DNA of 64,000 bases from Phoenix dactylifera (lineage: Eukaryota > Streptophyta > Magnoliopsida > Arecales > Arecaceae): assembly GCF_009389715.1 (NCBI RefSeq), contig NC_052399.1:16929646-16993645 (forward strand). Reading direction: 5' to 3'. Position 1 is the first letter of the stretch; the number at the start of each line of letters is the position of its first letter. The notes beneath the pieces are model-generated. The model ran no database searches. It was not told the origin of the DNA and worked only from the letters and a program-made list of their open reading frames with translations. Below, one piece after another: positions 11,510-24,404 of the stretch. Both the position numbers and the translations under genes were made by a program.

Positions 11510-14500
11510 ATGGCGGCAGCCAAGGGGAGCGAAACGGCGATGCTTGTCATCGATATGCAGGCACGAGATATAATCTTCCACTTTTGCCCCCGTGCTTGTG
11601 ATTACCTACCATGGGACTCGTCGCCGGTTTTCGGAGAGTTCCCTTCCGCTCAGAATTTGGGATTCCTTTGGCCTTCCAGATTAATTTATTTATATCCTCC
11701 TTTTTATGAAAAAAAATCAATTTATTTGTAGTTAACATCATCTTCTCGTTCGTTTTTGGCTAATTTCCAGAACGATTTTATATTGCCGGAGTTGGAAAGT
11801 CCGGTGATGGTGGCCGGCGGCGAAGCTATCGTCTCATCCGTCGTCAAGGCCGTTTCGGTGGCCCGAGAGCGTGGCATGTTCGTGATTTGGGTCAGTTGCA
11901 GGTCCCTTTTTATTGTTCCTTCTCATTTCTTCCCAAATGATACCTGCCTTTGGTATTGTAATCGTCGATTCTTCACCAGCGACCACGAAATCTTTTCACA
12001 GAAATTTACGTGGATTGTTTTAGACAACACCCTTTTTCTCTCTAATTCATCGAAAAAATACTAATTTATGGGAATTATCCCATCTTCGAGAATGCCAGAT
12101 ATACTTGGCAAAATATTAACCAGCTTTTTTCTTTTATTACACAGTGCAAAATAATCAAGGGATGATGATTGAATTCTCATAATTTAAATGCCCATAATGT
12201 TGATATTGACAACAATTGAATGGATTATTTGCAACTCTCCCAAGGGATTTTATAGAATTTATGATGGCGGCTTCTGGACTTTTTTTGCATTAGTTTGTGT
12301 ATTTTTGCAGTCGGTTAAATTTGAAAGATTGTAGGTGGTTCGAGAACATGATCCCTTGGGTAGAGATGTTGAGCTCTTCCGCAGGCACTTGTATTCCAAT
12401 GGTGAAGGACCTACCATGAAGGGTGCCAAAGGTGCAGCACTGGTTGATGGACTTGCAATCAAAGAAGGAGAATATAAGTTGGTGAAGACTCGCTTCAGCG
12501 CGTTCTTCGCGACACACCTTCATTCACTTCTCCAGAGCTCTGGAATCAAGAGCTTAGTTGTTGTCGGTAAGCACTAATCTACTGTGGATTGTATGGCTTG
12601 TCTGTTTATTAGAGAGGAACTTTTGCTTCATAAGCTGCAAATTTATAAGTCATACAGAAAAGATATAAGACTTTGATGCAGCAGTTCTTCATTTTGCTAT
12701 ATTAATTCATGCCCGGCAATAGCGTTGAGATCGGAATGCTGCTTATGGTCGCACTATTTATTTCTATTTGTTTACTTCAGAAATACAGTGGGAATGCCAC
12801 CTTCAAGGTGCAAACTCTGGATCGGAATGTTTAGTTTTTCCATTTTCATGCTCTTCAACAACTCAGTGCTCATGCTTTAATCTTCGATTCCTCATTCGCC
12901 CCAGTTATATTTGATCCCATCAAAACAGATGTGTTTTCAGGGAATTTGACTCATCGACCTTTTCTTTGTTTAGGAGTCCAAACACCAAACTGTATCAGAC
13001 AAACTGTGTTTGATGCAGTAGCATTGGATTACCAAACCGTTACTGTCATTGTTGATGCAACAGCTGCAGCTACACCTGAAATTCATTCTGGTGAGCGGGT
13101 TTATGATTTTTATGCAGTAATTCTCGTACTTCTTTCCTACTTACTTGTTATTTAAAATGGTAGTTGTATTCATATTGGCGACTGGAAGCTTGCCACTAAC
13201 AGCCTGTTGCTTTCACATCTAATTGAGACATGAGAACCATAAGCTAGGCTTCAAGAGCTAATAGATGCATGATACTGCTGGAAAATAGATGCACGGAAAG
13301 AAAGATAAAATACCAAAATGACAGAGAATTTGAACCTAACAGATTCATCAAAATATTAGCTGGAAAACCTAATATTTTTTTACTGGATATTGCCTTCTGG
13401 TCTCTTGCCATGTTGCATGACTGCTACTAGTGGTTCTTGATTCAATTCATTTTTGAGGTAATATATTGGTGTTTCTGCACATGTAGTTTCCTTTTACCGG
13501 AATTGTGATCTCTATTGTTCTTGCTCTCCACTCCAGTCTTTCCATGAATTTGAAGTTCTTCAATATGACTACCATGCAAAGAACTTGAGGAATTGAATGA
13601 GGAATACCTATTACTGCAGTCGGTCTGGGTCTGGCCTACGAAATTTGATGATACGCCCCTTTGGAAGCTCACAGAAGGTCTCTCCCTATATCAATTTCTA
13701 AACAGTGGTGCGGGTCCTCTGTCATTTTTATCATGCGTTGCGAAGACTTCAGGATCTGATGAACTTGATTTTTTATGTGGTTGGCGGTTAAGAATTGCCT
13801 TCATATTGCTGAGGTCCTAAGTAAATAGGGATGGACAGTATCCTCTGCTTGTTCACTGTGTGGTGCTGCAACAAAACAGGATCTTACCTCTTCCTGCATT
13901 GCTCTCAGTAAGAGCTAGGGTTTGTTATTAAGGTATGTGTTCGGGCAGCAAAGAACACCCACCGAACCTGTTATCTCTTTGGACTATATGGCGGTTGAGA
14001 CAAGTGAAGAAGCAGCTGAAAGAAGGCTGGGATCACTTAGTGTTAGCTGAGATTGTGGCAAGAATGCAATGCCTGGATTTTGTTGAACCAGGTCTTGACA
14101 AAGGCTCTTCATGATTCCAGAGAATTGGGTAGACTGTGCCCTGCCAAGTCAGCGGCCTTTCACTCTAGGGTGACAGAAAAGATCTCCTCTCTCTTCTCTC
14201 AATCCTAGTTGGCTTGGATTGTATTCCCTTCTCCTTCTTGCTGCTGCTGCTGTTTTTTTTTTCCCTTCTGTTTGGCTTTTTGTCTTTTTTCCCTCCCCCC
14301 TTCTTTTTATATATTACATTTTTCTGTTATTTAATGTAGGAGCATATTAGACACTTCTCCCGTATTTTGTGAAAAAAGGTTCTTCAATGTTGAGGCAGTT
14401 GATCAAAGGTTATCGGTAAGAAGTGAAACTGACGTGGAACCCCATGATTGTCTGTGGAGAACTTTAATAGGGATGTTGTGAAAGTCAACTTTATTACTAA

Positions 14501-14692
14501 TTTGTCTCGTTTGATTGATGCTGCCACTAATATTACATATAGATATGCTTTATTCTGATGCTTTGCCACATGTAGTTCATCAGAAAACACTAATTTTAAA
14601 TTTATTTTCTTGAACCAGCCAACATTAGAGACATGAAAAATATAGGAGTGTTAACACCAACCTTGCAGGAGTGGTGCAGCTTTGATGCTTGA
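11510..14692 (+). CDS. Isochorismatase-family hydrolase, gene 1 (At3g16190-like), probably cytosolic
   Basis: Five exons: 11510-11560, 11771-11890, 12335-12566, 12974-13090 and 14619-14692, total 594 bases, 197 residues. The start MAAAKGSETAML lies in a good context (gccATGG). The Asp-Lys-Cys triad is visible: D in LVIDMQND, K in LVKTRFSAF and C in GVQTPNCIRQT. The family hydrolyses amide or vinyl-ether bonds (nicotinamide, ureidoacrylate, isochorismate); the real substrate here is unknown, and the Arabidopsis homolog is, as I recall, labelled a probable inactive nicotinamidase. Intron 1 begins GCACGA instead of GT, a GC-AG intron. Intron 4 (13091-14618) is 1.5 kb and T-rich near 14250. No targeting peptide is seen. 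A paralog follows at 17059-20985 with the same core exon breaks, so this is a tandem duplication. Confidence 0.88.
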
Positions 14693-16194
14693 TTAGGTAA
14701 TTGCGGTTGTCAGAGCAGTGGTTCATGGGGTCAGTATCTGGATTACAAAACCTTGTTTAATATACTTTAGCACGTAAATTCACCATTGCCTCATATGGTT
14801 TTAACACATATATGTAACATCTAGAATTTTTGGTATATTCAGCATTTTTTTTTCCGTTCATCAAGTCTGAAACAGAATCCTTCTTCCTCGTAGTACACCA
14901 TTTCAGATTTTTGCACACCATGAAACAAGTTCTGACTTGCCCTTTTCATGAGAAAATATTGATAGATATTGGTTTGTATGTGTGCAGGAACATAACTATG
15001 CAGAAATGAAACTCCCTAGATAACATGCATGGAAAGTGTCAACTTCATGCTTTTGTTCATGGCTTTAGAGAATACATGCAATGAAGTTGCCTCCTTATAA
15101 ATAGCTTATGAATGTAAATTATGGAATGATTACATTATGTTTCATATATTCCAACTGTTATAGATGGGGTATCCTTCTTTGTCGTAATTTGTGGTTAGAA
15201 AGATCATAGTTTTTGACAGCATAGAATGCCCATTTGAGGTTATCAAAAAGGTGTTAAAGTTATTTGTTGTAGACATTTCTCCCCTGTATTCCAGTAGCTG
15301 ATCAACTTTGTGCTTTCTTTGGGTAGTCCAGAGAATACCCTACAATTAGATGCCGAAATCAGCAAGGGAGACCACCCGACTTCTTATTAGTTTGTTTTGA
15401 GGCCCCGCTTTCAGTCGCTAGCTTTGTTCTATCATGGAACTTTTGTAGCTTTATTTTTTCAGCTTCTGGTTTCTTGATATGAAAATGACTTCGACACTAT
15501 CTTGATTTTCAGTTTCCCTATAATCGAGATAGTGTCGAAGTATGTGCTCTGGTGGTTATCTGACTATTTAATAACGCCGGGAAGCAGTATTTCTTGTAAC
15601 ACAGTCATGATAGAGTCACTTAGGATCTTTCATTATTGAAAAGAATATGTTGTGATTAACCCTACCAACTAGCTTGTTTTGAATATTAACTGTTGCAGAG
15701 TTGGCATTAGTTGAGTTGCAGGGCTCTTGTTCCTATGCTTCTATCCATCATCGACATGCATAAATTGAGGTTTTCGAGCACTCTTTTCATTGTATTTTTG
15801 CTATTCAATTGCGTTTAACTGTTTTTATGCTTATTATAAGTATGCTGCTATAATATAAATGGAGCAGACACCTTTTTGTTTGCAACCCCTACAAAGATAC
15901 TTCAATTAACTGGTAGTGAGCACAAAGACTGAGACTAAATTTCTGTCTATTTGGTTTAACTTTCTATCATATTTCTTTTGGATCCGTCTGACCTTCTTTT
16001 TTAAAGGGTAATGGAGGAAGTGAATCACTTCCCCCAGATTAATTGAGATGCGGAAGAGTACAAAGAATGTAGGCTAGCCAGGGTTAAGGCATGACGTAGT
16101 AGCTCGTAGAGCCTAAATAGAGCGTACAAGCCTAAACAAAGCGGTAAAGAACGGTCCACACTTCTTTGAGATATCTTGATGATAGTGAGGGATG
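14693..16194. other. Spacer between the isochorismatase paralogs, no gene seen
   Basis: AT-rich 3' flank of gene 1, with a strong short hairpin at 15488-15541 as its one notable feature. LINE remnants begin at about 16195. Confidence 0.5.
15488..15541. repeat. Hairpin: 20-bp inverted repeat with a 14-base loop
   Basis: The left arm (15488-15507) and right arm (15522-15541) are complementary at 19 of 20 positions, the arms reading as ACTTCGACACTATCTNGATT against its reverse complement. The loop is 14 bases. The stem is longer than expected by chance in unselected spacer. It is shorter than a typical miRNA precursor and is not followed by a clear T-run. Confidence 0.75.
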
Positions 16195-16365
16195 GAAGAG
16201 CCTTTTAAACCAAGCATATATTTAGAGAGGCCAACGAGGCTGCAGATTGGATGGTTGTCTATGTGGCCAGCCATGTCGGAAGTACTATGTGGGCTGAAGA
16301 AAAAGAGTTATCTTGGACACTCCGTAATCTATTATTTCCTAGCTTTAGTGGATGCATTCGTATAC
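16195..16365 (+). mobile_element. LINE remnant: C-terminal end of an RNase H-type tail
   Basis: A forward frame reads EANEAADWMVVYVASHV and then ELSWTLRNLLFPSFSGCI before stopping. The (E/K)AN-x-AADW-(x)-FVA-H pattern and the final hydrophobic L-x-D/N-I/LLF-GCI stretch are typical of the RNase H tail of plant L1-type LINEs. Only the last 50 or so residues are recognisable and the rest of the element is missing, so this is a 5'-truncated or broken copy. I could not identify target-site duplications. Confidence 0.6.
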
Positions 16366-16515
16366 ATTAAAAAAATAAGCAAGCAAAATAAACAAAACGG
16401 TCCAAGCTTATCAAACTATATCACTCCGCTTTAATCAATCGATGTGGGATATAACAATGATTGTAGAACTCATGTAAAGTTCGAGTGAATCGGGCTTCTT
16501 GGATAACGTCTAAAG

Positions 16516-16975
16516 GTGAATTTCGATGGAAATATGCCCGATGATGCCGATCGGACGGGAGCGGCTTTTGTCATTAGAGATTATGGCGCCAGGCTGATTG
16601 CAGCAGAAGGGTGCCGCTCCTTCAAGGCCTCGGCTTTTGTGGTGGAGCTCAGGGCAGCCTGGAAAAGGCTCTCTTATGCGAGATATGTTTTACAGGCTGG
16701 TTCTATCATACTGGAGGGCGACTCAGCTTCCCTGAGGGCGCGCCTTTTGGAGGGGGAGCACCTGCTTCTGAGTGACATTCGCCGGATGCTACGGAAGTGC
16801 CGGATCCTCCAGGTCTGGTATGTTTTTTGAAAGGCAAACTAAGTTGTTGACTGGGTCACCTCCTTCGTTGCGCACCATTTCAGAGAGTTTTTTTTTTTTT
16901 TTTTTTTTTTGACTTAGCAGTCCACAGTTCTTTTTGTTTTGTGTTTTTACTTGATACTGACGTAGCTGCCTGTAC
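16516..16975 (+). mobile_element. Second LINE remnant: RNase H domain with an internal poly-T tract
   Basis: The frame from 16516 reads MNFDGNMPDDADRTGAAFVI, RDYGARLIAAEG, VVELRAAWKRLSYAR and ILEGDSASLRARL. These are the beta-hairpin, the acidic residues D and E, and the GDS motif of a plant LINE-associated RNase H domain. A stop precedes KAN-stop-VVDWVTSFVAHHFRE, which aligns with the previous remnant, and then a run of about 24 T interrupts the frame. The piece ends about 80 bases before the start codon of isochorismatase gene 2. It is decayed. Confidence 0.7.
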
Positions 16976-17058
16976 TCATGCTAGGACAGTGTACCCCCGT
17001 TGCTGGGGTTTAACGGAAGGCGACGGGCAAAAGGACGCCGGAGTCAAATCCCTCAAGC

Positions 17059-20000
17059 ATGGCTCTCGCCCCACTCTCTCCCTTCCCCTCCACCCGACCT
17101 TTCCTCCTCCTAAACCCTAACCCTAAACCCCTTATTCGAACATGGAGAGGAGCTCGCTACAGAGATCGAGCTCCGTCGAAAGCGATATCGCTCGTTCCTC
17201 GTCGAACGCCCACGGAACCGGCGACGGCCACTTTCTTGAGCAGCGGACGTTCCGGAAGGCCAACCGCTGCAATCCCAGCGGCTCAGGTATCTCATTTCTA
17301 GCGTTTCTTCTCCTCCTCCTGATTGTGTCATTTGAATCTTTATGTATCTATTCGTTATCTGCTTTCCCTAGCTTAGATCAAGAATCTTTTTCTAGATCCT
17401 ATCAAAAAGAAAAAAAAATCTTTTTCTAGATATCGTCTTTGCCATTAACTTAGACATAAAGCACACATGGAAGAGACCTTCGGTCTTGGTACGATCAGGC
17501 ATTCTGTCTCTGATCATAAATTTTTGTCTTTACTGCAGTCTAACTATGATTCTTTTTCCTTAAATCATCTTTTGGATTAAAAAATATTGAATCTTAGTGA
17601 CTTAGTTTGTAGATTTATGCGGAGAAGATATCTTATTTAATGCAATTTTACTTATGCTATTAAGATGATAGTTCTGCTACTATTTCTTTGGATTTTGTTG
17701 GAAAAGATATCCCATATTTTTGAGATTGTACCTATGTCATCATTTCTATATTTGTGGTAGGTTGTAATGTTATTTTTGCATATGTTGTAGATTTCTGGAG
17801 AAACTGTCCAATCTAATGCAGAGAAGTGGAGCAAAACAGCGATGCTGGTCATTGATATGCAGGTGAGAGAGATTTCTGCTTGTGCCCCAATTTCTTTACT
17901 CCTTTTGCCTTTTTTCCTTGTAGCCACTCTTTGCCCACCATCTGAGAGAGTTCCCTACCAAATTAATTGGGAATTTGTTTCTTGTTAAATGATCCTACAT
18001 TTCTTTGTTAATTTCCAACTTACCCTAGGTATATAAAGTTTTGATTAGCACCCTATTTATTTCATTTCCAGAATGATTTTATTTTGCCGGAAAGCCCGAT
18101 GTGTGTGGCTGGAGGCCAAGCTATTGTCCCATCTGTCATCCAGGCCATTTCTGTTGCAAGGGAGCGTGGAATTTTTGTGATATGGGTCAGTTTTAAGGGC
18201 CCCCTTTTTTTTCCCTTTACTCTCTACCTGTTTTATATAGTGTTTTTGAAAATAGAACTTACATATATGGACTATCAAGATGACCTGTCACTATTCTTGT
18301 TCACCTATAAGTTTCAAGTTCTAATCTAATTAAATTAATTTCAGAAACATGTCTGCAGATTTGTGGACGCATACCTAGACATGTACACTGTACAGTTACA
18401 TTCAACTGCAGACGCTTGTGAACACACACACACAAACACAAAGCATTTTGAATGCGTATGTATGAACACAAAGATAACTTGGATCATAATTAAATATTAA
18501 CTATTTTATTTTAAATTATTTGGGCGGAATCTTTTAATAACTTGTAACTGCCTAAAATATTTTTCACATTATGCTTGTGAACTTCTTTTGCTTTTTCAAA
18601 CATCTTTTATTTTTTACTTTCATATACCCAATGGATACTTGGCAGAGGATCGAATTGAAGAACATTTTTCAACATAAATAGGAAAATAAAAGAGGTTGTG
18701 TGCACATTATGGTAACCTAAGGCACTTTTCATGTTTTAATGAAATTCTGGAAGGATTAATACACCTTTTCATAGAAAGCTTGTAGAAAGTTTCAGATGGT
18801 CCTTATGTTTGAAGTCATTTGTGTTACTTTATTTATCCGACACCAATGACAGTAAAAGAATAGAGAATGTAGGTTGTTCGAGAACATGATCCTTTAGGAA
18901 GAGATGTAGAACTCTTCCGCAGGCACTTGTATACCGATGGTAAAGGACCTGCTACGAATGGTTCGAAAGGTGCAGATCTAGTTGATGGACTCTTGATAAA
19001 GGAAGGAGACTACAAGTTGGTGAAGACACGCTTCAGTGCATTCTGTGCCACACAACTTCATTCTCTTCTTCAGACCTCTGGAGTCAAGAGCTTGGTTGTT
19101 GTTGGTAAGCAGCAACAGAGTAAATTGTATACTTTTTGTTTTTTTTGGTATCTGCAATAGTCAGCTTTCTCCATCAAGCATAAGATCTCATGTGCTGGTT
19201 TAACATAGTTCATTAATTTCTACTCAGTTTCAAAGTTGCTTGGAACAAATTTAAAAAATGTGCAATGCGATATTGTACATGTTCTGAGGATTACAAGAAC
19301 CATTCTGTACAATTGTAGAGTCTTGTATCAAGTTCTGAAGTTGATTTGTCGTTGGGAAAAATGTATCTAAATAGGTTTATTAGTTTATTTGTACTTATAA
19401 TCAAGAATAATCGTTTGTTTAACCACATCCCCTTCCCTGTTCTCTGTCTCTCTCCCCCTCTCTCTGTTTATGTGGGCATGCACATGCTCACATGTTGGTT
19501 TTGTAGAAAGTTTGGGTCAGAGGATTCGTATAGTGTTGAAAATAACAGCTGGTATTTCCCATCTTTGTTGTACTTTTTCATTTAATTGCTCTTGCTATTC
19601 TTTGGAGCATTCTCAAGTGTTTTGCCTCAGTTCATGGACTTTGACATTTTAAACTGTTTGTGATCGTGTTGGAGCTTCCTTCTCCATCACTTGGCTGTGT
19701 TTTGGGCATTCTATCCTGAAATCTTGAACAACATCACACCGTCCCCCACCCTTCCCAAACCACCACTACCAGCAAAGAAATCTTCTTTTATGTTTATATC
19801 CTTTCTGTTGCCAGTCCAAAGCATACTAGGCAGTATGGAGGATTTATAAAGCCCCTTCAGATAGTTGGGGTCAGCTCACTGCTTGTGGTGAGAATATCCT
19901 CTTGTTGGTTTTTATACTGGCTGATCGATGCAATTACTCTGACAATGCAAATGAGGTGCCATAACATTTTAATGTTTTTGGACCGTTACATTTTGTTCCA

Positions 20001-20985
20001 TCCTAGAAATACTCTTTGGAAACTAACTCATCCAACTTTTCAATGTTCAGGAGTTCAAACACCAAATTGTATTAGGCAGACTGTCTTTGATGCAGTATCC
20101 TTGGATTACCAGTCTGTTACTGTCATTGTCGATGCAACAGCTGCTGCTACTCCTGAAATTCATCTTGGTAGGTACTTTCATTGGATAGTATACGCTAATA
20201 ATCCTTTCCTCTATGTCCTATTTGCCTGTATTTTCTGTTGATGGTTGTATATATTTTGGTGATTGGAAGCTTCGTTCTGTTTAGTTGATGGATATTATAT
20301 ACACCACCTTTCAACAATATAAAATCTGATTGACAGCTAAAAGCTAGGTTATTGGAACTCATGATAATGTGAATAAGGTTTGGTTTTTGCACTATCAAAG
20401 TTCTCGAAATCAGGAAATCCAACATTAAACTAACCACAAGCATGAAAAGAATATGGAGCAGATTGAAGGAAAGACCATTACAACCAAAACCAAAATGTTT
20501 AGCTTGACACTCTTGGCCTTTCACATGATGACATGAATGCTGTGAGTGCCTCTTTTTGTTCAGCTTTTTCCTAGCAGATATATTGATGTTTTGGCATGAC
20601 AAGATATAGTACCAAAAATATAAAAATGGAAACACATTCCTTATCATCTATTCCAGTTGGCTCAGATGGCTTTTAGGATTTTCAGATTGTCGTCGTTGAT
20701 TTAGGGTAGGTGAGTGAATTAGTTTAGTAAACATGATATCCCCTTGAGGATGTTGCAGTCAATAACCATATATCACATCTCTCTCTCATGCACCCATGAC
20801 TAGTTCTTTATCTCATTCATTTACAAGTAGATGCACTTTGTTTTTGATATCTTGTTACTTGAATAGCTTGAAGAAACTTAAGTATAATTGAAGTTTACTT
20901 TCTTGAACCAGGCAACATCAGAGACATGAAAAACATTGGAGTGGCAATACCAACTTTGCAGGAATGGTGCAGCCTGGATGCTTAA
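17059..20985 (+). CDS. Isochorismatase-family hydrolase, gene 2, with a predicted organelle-targeting extension
   Basis: Six exons: 17059-17286, 17791-17862, 18072-18185, 18873-19104, 20051-20167 and 20912-20985, total 837 bases, 278 residues. The core copies gene 1 exon for exon (232- and 117-base exons identical in size) and keeps the triad: LVIDMQND, LVKTRFSAF and GVQTPNCIRQT. Its intron after MQ has a normal GT donor. The 76-residue first exon, starting MALAPLSPFPSTRPFLLL, is rich in Ser, Pro, Arg and Thr with only two acidic residues, like a plastid or mitochondrial transit peptide; gene 1 lacks it. Exon 2 adds ISGETVQSNAEKWSK before the core. Substrate unknown. An ATG at 17142 lies in another frame that does not join exon 2 in phase, so 17059 is preferred. 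Confidence 0.88.
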
Positions 20986-23900
20986 TCGTGTTCCTGGTGG
21001 TAAGGAAGTTTTCTTTGTAGATCCACATCTCAAATGTGATGTTTAGTCGAATAAAGCCAAATATCTACATGTGTCAGTTTTTCTGGTTTCTTCTTTTTAT
21101 TATTTTTTTTAAGGGAAGAATCTGTGAGGAGCTCCAAATGCTATCGGCTGCCCTTGACAAATTGGCTTAAGTTAAACCTTCGAAAGCTTGGACAAGTGAC
21201 AGACCCTCGTAGGCGTAGTCAATTGATGGGAGAGATCTAAAGAGACAAGCAGCGGGTTGATCTCTGTTATGGAAGGAAGTGAGCAGGTGAGGTTCATTTT
21301 GGACAAGTTGGCAAGTCTTTGGCATCCGTTGAAATACAAATGTTTGTATAGGATAAATATTAATATGAACATTATAGCATTATTGGATGCATCATTCCTT
21401 CAAATGATTGTCTGCCTGATAATCCAATGTGTGAGATGATTTAAAGTTCAGGAGTGCTGTGTAGAGAGAGAGAAGAGTAGTAAGAAGAATTCAAGTTCTG
21501 GCTCCTTAAACAAGCACCCAAGACTTAGAAGAACAGAAAAAAAAGATGTACAATATTAGAATTTTGGAACTGTGAAAAGTAAAGGATTTTGCTGATTATT
21601 GTGATTTGTTTCTTTTTGCCTCCTTTGACAGAAGATGTCATGATAAGAACCAATTTGATTTCCAGAAAGGATTCAAGGATGTGCCTGCCAAATCTTTCTA
21701 ATGGCCTTAGTCAACAAATCTATTCCAATATATCTTTGTTAGGAATGAAGAAACCATTGGCTAACAAGATACTGTCTTAAACAAAACTTTCGCATTCTTT
21801 TTTTTAGAACTAGGACTGGTGGAAATTCAACCAAAGTCAGGTCAAGCCGGAAATCTAATCCAGATCATTGGTATCAATCTCCAAAACTTTTTAACTATTA
21901 TCATCTACTCTATCGCAGGCATCCCTAGGACCCTAGACTACCTGTTGCCATCCTCCCTGCTGCTGCTATGCTTGAAATCCACAGAAATTCATTTTGGTGT
22001 GTGCTTTAATGATTAGCACGAGCTATCCTTGTGCCTGATTCTCCTATTGTTTTTTATTTCCATTAACATCCTTTTCCCTTGTAATTGGGAGCATGCTGTT
22101 AGTGGCCATTAGTTGTAACATATTTGTTACATTCCTCTGATCTCACATTCAAGTTAAACGGCACGGGCTTTAGTTTTCACATTATCAAAATTTTGGATAC
22201 CAATAAGGCAAATACGGTGAAAACGTTTGAAGAATTCAAAGTACTTGAATCATATGTACATACAAATATGCATGCGTATGTATGTATGTATATGTATATA
22301 CGTATATATGTGTGTACATAACCTTTTAAGTCTATTAACTTATCATATTCCTGTCAAAGCCGCTTCTTTCAATTCAGTGTTTTGAAGGGAAAGTATCATT
22401 CTCCCTGCACGGTGAGAAGATTTGCAAAACCCAATGTTTTTAAGATTCAAATCATGGCTTCCGTTGAGTCTCAACATATTATTGATAAATATATGGTACA
22501 TCAATGGTGATTGCTTGCTATTAGTGACATTTGATCCAGTGACTACTTATGGATCATTTTCATGGAAATGTTGCAGTAAGTAACGGGTAGTGTCATTTAA
22601 AGGCCTCTGATATTATCAATTTTATATGGAGAAGCACTTTATTTTGATATTACATTTATGGGTCCAGTTTCCTTCACAAGTCAGCATTAAAGTCAACTAT
22701 AGACTTTTGTAGACCATCCAAGCTCTATTCCAAGTTAACAACTCTCCTACATTTTTTCCCCTCCTTTTCCATTACAACTTCATTTCGTCGATAGAAGCGA
22801 CTTAGTATATATTAAAGCACATATTTAAAGGGACGCGGCTGTGAATGGCCTCATTATGAGAGTCTTTACTAATGCAGGCAGGACTTTAGGAAGCCTTGGG
22901 TGAAAGTTAGTGCACACTGGAAGGTAAGGTGAGACTTGGCCTTGTTCACAAGGGAGAGCATGATCTAAGCTCAACAGTCAAACGCATCCGCAAGGTCCAG
23001 AGTGGAAAAACAGTAATAGCAAGCATGCAAGTCATGCTGCCTGTTCAAAAGCGACCCAATGATAAGGCCAACGAGGTGGTGTATAACGATCTTCAATTGG
23101 AAGAACTAGTCAAAATGTGTACTCTGTTGCTCTTGCGACAAGTTTGGTTCATTGATTACTTCAGAAATATACAAGAAACAATTGTGTAGAGGGAACTTTA
23201 GTTCATGTTATTCATAAAAAAAACAGAAAAGGTGTGACAGATTTAGAATGAAATTGGTATCTTTTCACCTGATAGTTAATGTCTAGCAAAGTCTCTCTAA
23301 AATATAGTTTGATTTGTTCTATTGGTATTTCATGTCTCAGCTAGATGAATCTACTTGATGTTCTTATTTGTTTTTTTTAGTAGAATGCTCGCATTTGTTT
23401 AATAGCTCTCTCTGTCTCTTCTTCATTTGATGTGAGAAATGTTGCCGGCTCTTACTATTAGATAAGTTATTTGTCAAATTTGTTCCTTGTACAGCCTAAA
23501 AAAAAATTGATGATTGAAAATGAAGAGAGGTCAAAAAAAACGGTATTGAAGATGAAGAGAAGGAAACTGTGGAGGTTGGTTTAGATGACAAGAAATAATT
23601 TTATGTCTGTCTTGAACTATCTCGAAAGAAAGTAACATAAAAACAAAACTTACAACCTTCAAAGGTCTGGCACCCTGTTTTTCAAAGAGATGCACAGTTT
23701 CAGAGTCATTTTAAACAAGAAATAAATCTGTAAACATTGAATCTTTCCTTGCGGATGTAGGGACATTTGGATCTTCCAGAATTCAGCTCACCAACTTGGT
23801 TCTTTAAGAATTAAGAATAGGAAACTAGAGACCCAAACTTCAATTCTTATTGAAATTTTTGGCTGAGGCCAGTTCAAATGGCGGGATGTCCTCACCACTT

Positions 23901-24404
23901 CGCTTTTGGAGTCCAAACAGCTATTTGTCCAACGGTAAAGCGCGTCCTGTCGTTATTGCCGCGGAATCGTACGTGCCGACGAACCTTAACGTTTTCCCGA
24001 GGCGAGATCAGCTCCGCTGCCGACTTGAAACATTTTGTTCGACTGGGGCTGGACGCGATCCAGCACGGACTTTTCCATTCGTGCATAGTAGATGGCCTAT
24101 GTAAGTAATCTTGAAGTATGGCGTGCACCGCATCCCACCCAATTGGAAATAAGTACTAGATATCCAAACTAGAAGGCCTATTTTGTGCTGCCACGTGGAC
24201 TTTCCAAAAAGGAAGCCGGCCGTTGCCAGTTTAACGACTCCTCAAATTACCACCATACCCCTACATCTCCCCGATCTACTCCCATGCCATTATTCGTTCG
24301 TCTGCGTCCAGCTATGAGCCTATGAGCCGGCTTCCAGTCTGATGGCATTTCAGTAATTAGGTTTCAATATAAAGGTCATTTTCGAATCACTGTCTGCTTC
24401 ATCA
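20986..24404. other. Intergenic, 3.4 kb, no supported gene
   Basis: The first 300 bases are probably the 3' UTR of isochorismatase gene 2. Short frames at 22929-23189 and 23850-24108 have no family resemblance I can name. The stretch at 23870-24110 has higher GC than its surroundings but no shared frame or splice structure. A short TATG/TA-rich simple tract lies at about 22258-22320. The last 200 bases are the presumed promoter of the LIN-like gene. Confidence 0.45.

Noticed and set aside
13100-14600. Possible mobile element in intron 4 of isochorismatase gene 1
   Set aside because: The intron is long and has a CTG/T-rich patch, but I could not identify element ends, an A or B box, or a coding match.
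21900-22000. Possible third, decayed isochorismatase exon resembling the stretch encoding DATAAATPEIH
   Set aside because: The match is short, needs several gaps and rests mainly on a GCTGCTGCT run. No neighbouring exon of the gene was found.
22929-23189. 86-residue plus-strand frame
   Set aside because: No recognisable motif, signal or family, and it lies in AT-rich spacer. Probably chance.
23870-24110. GC-richer block with open frames on both strands upstream of the LIN-like gene; GVQT in one frame recalls isochorismatase
   Set aside because: Only about 12 bases match the isochorismatase exon, the rest does not align and no splice structure is visible.
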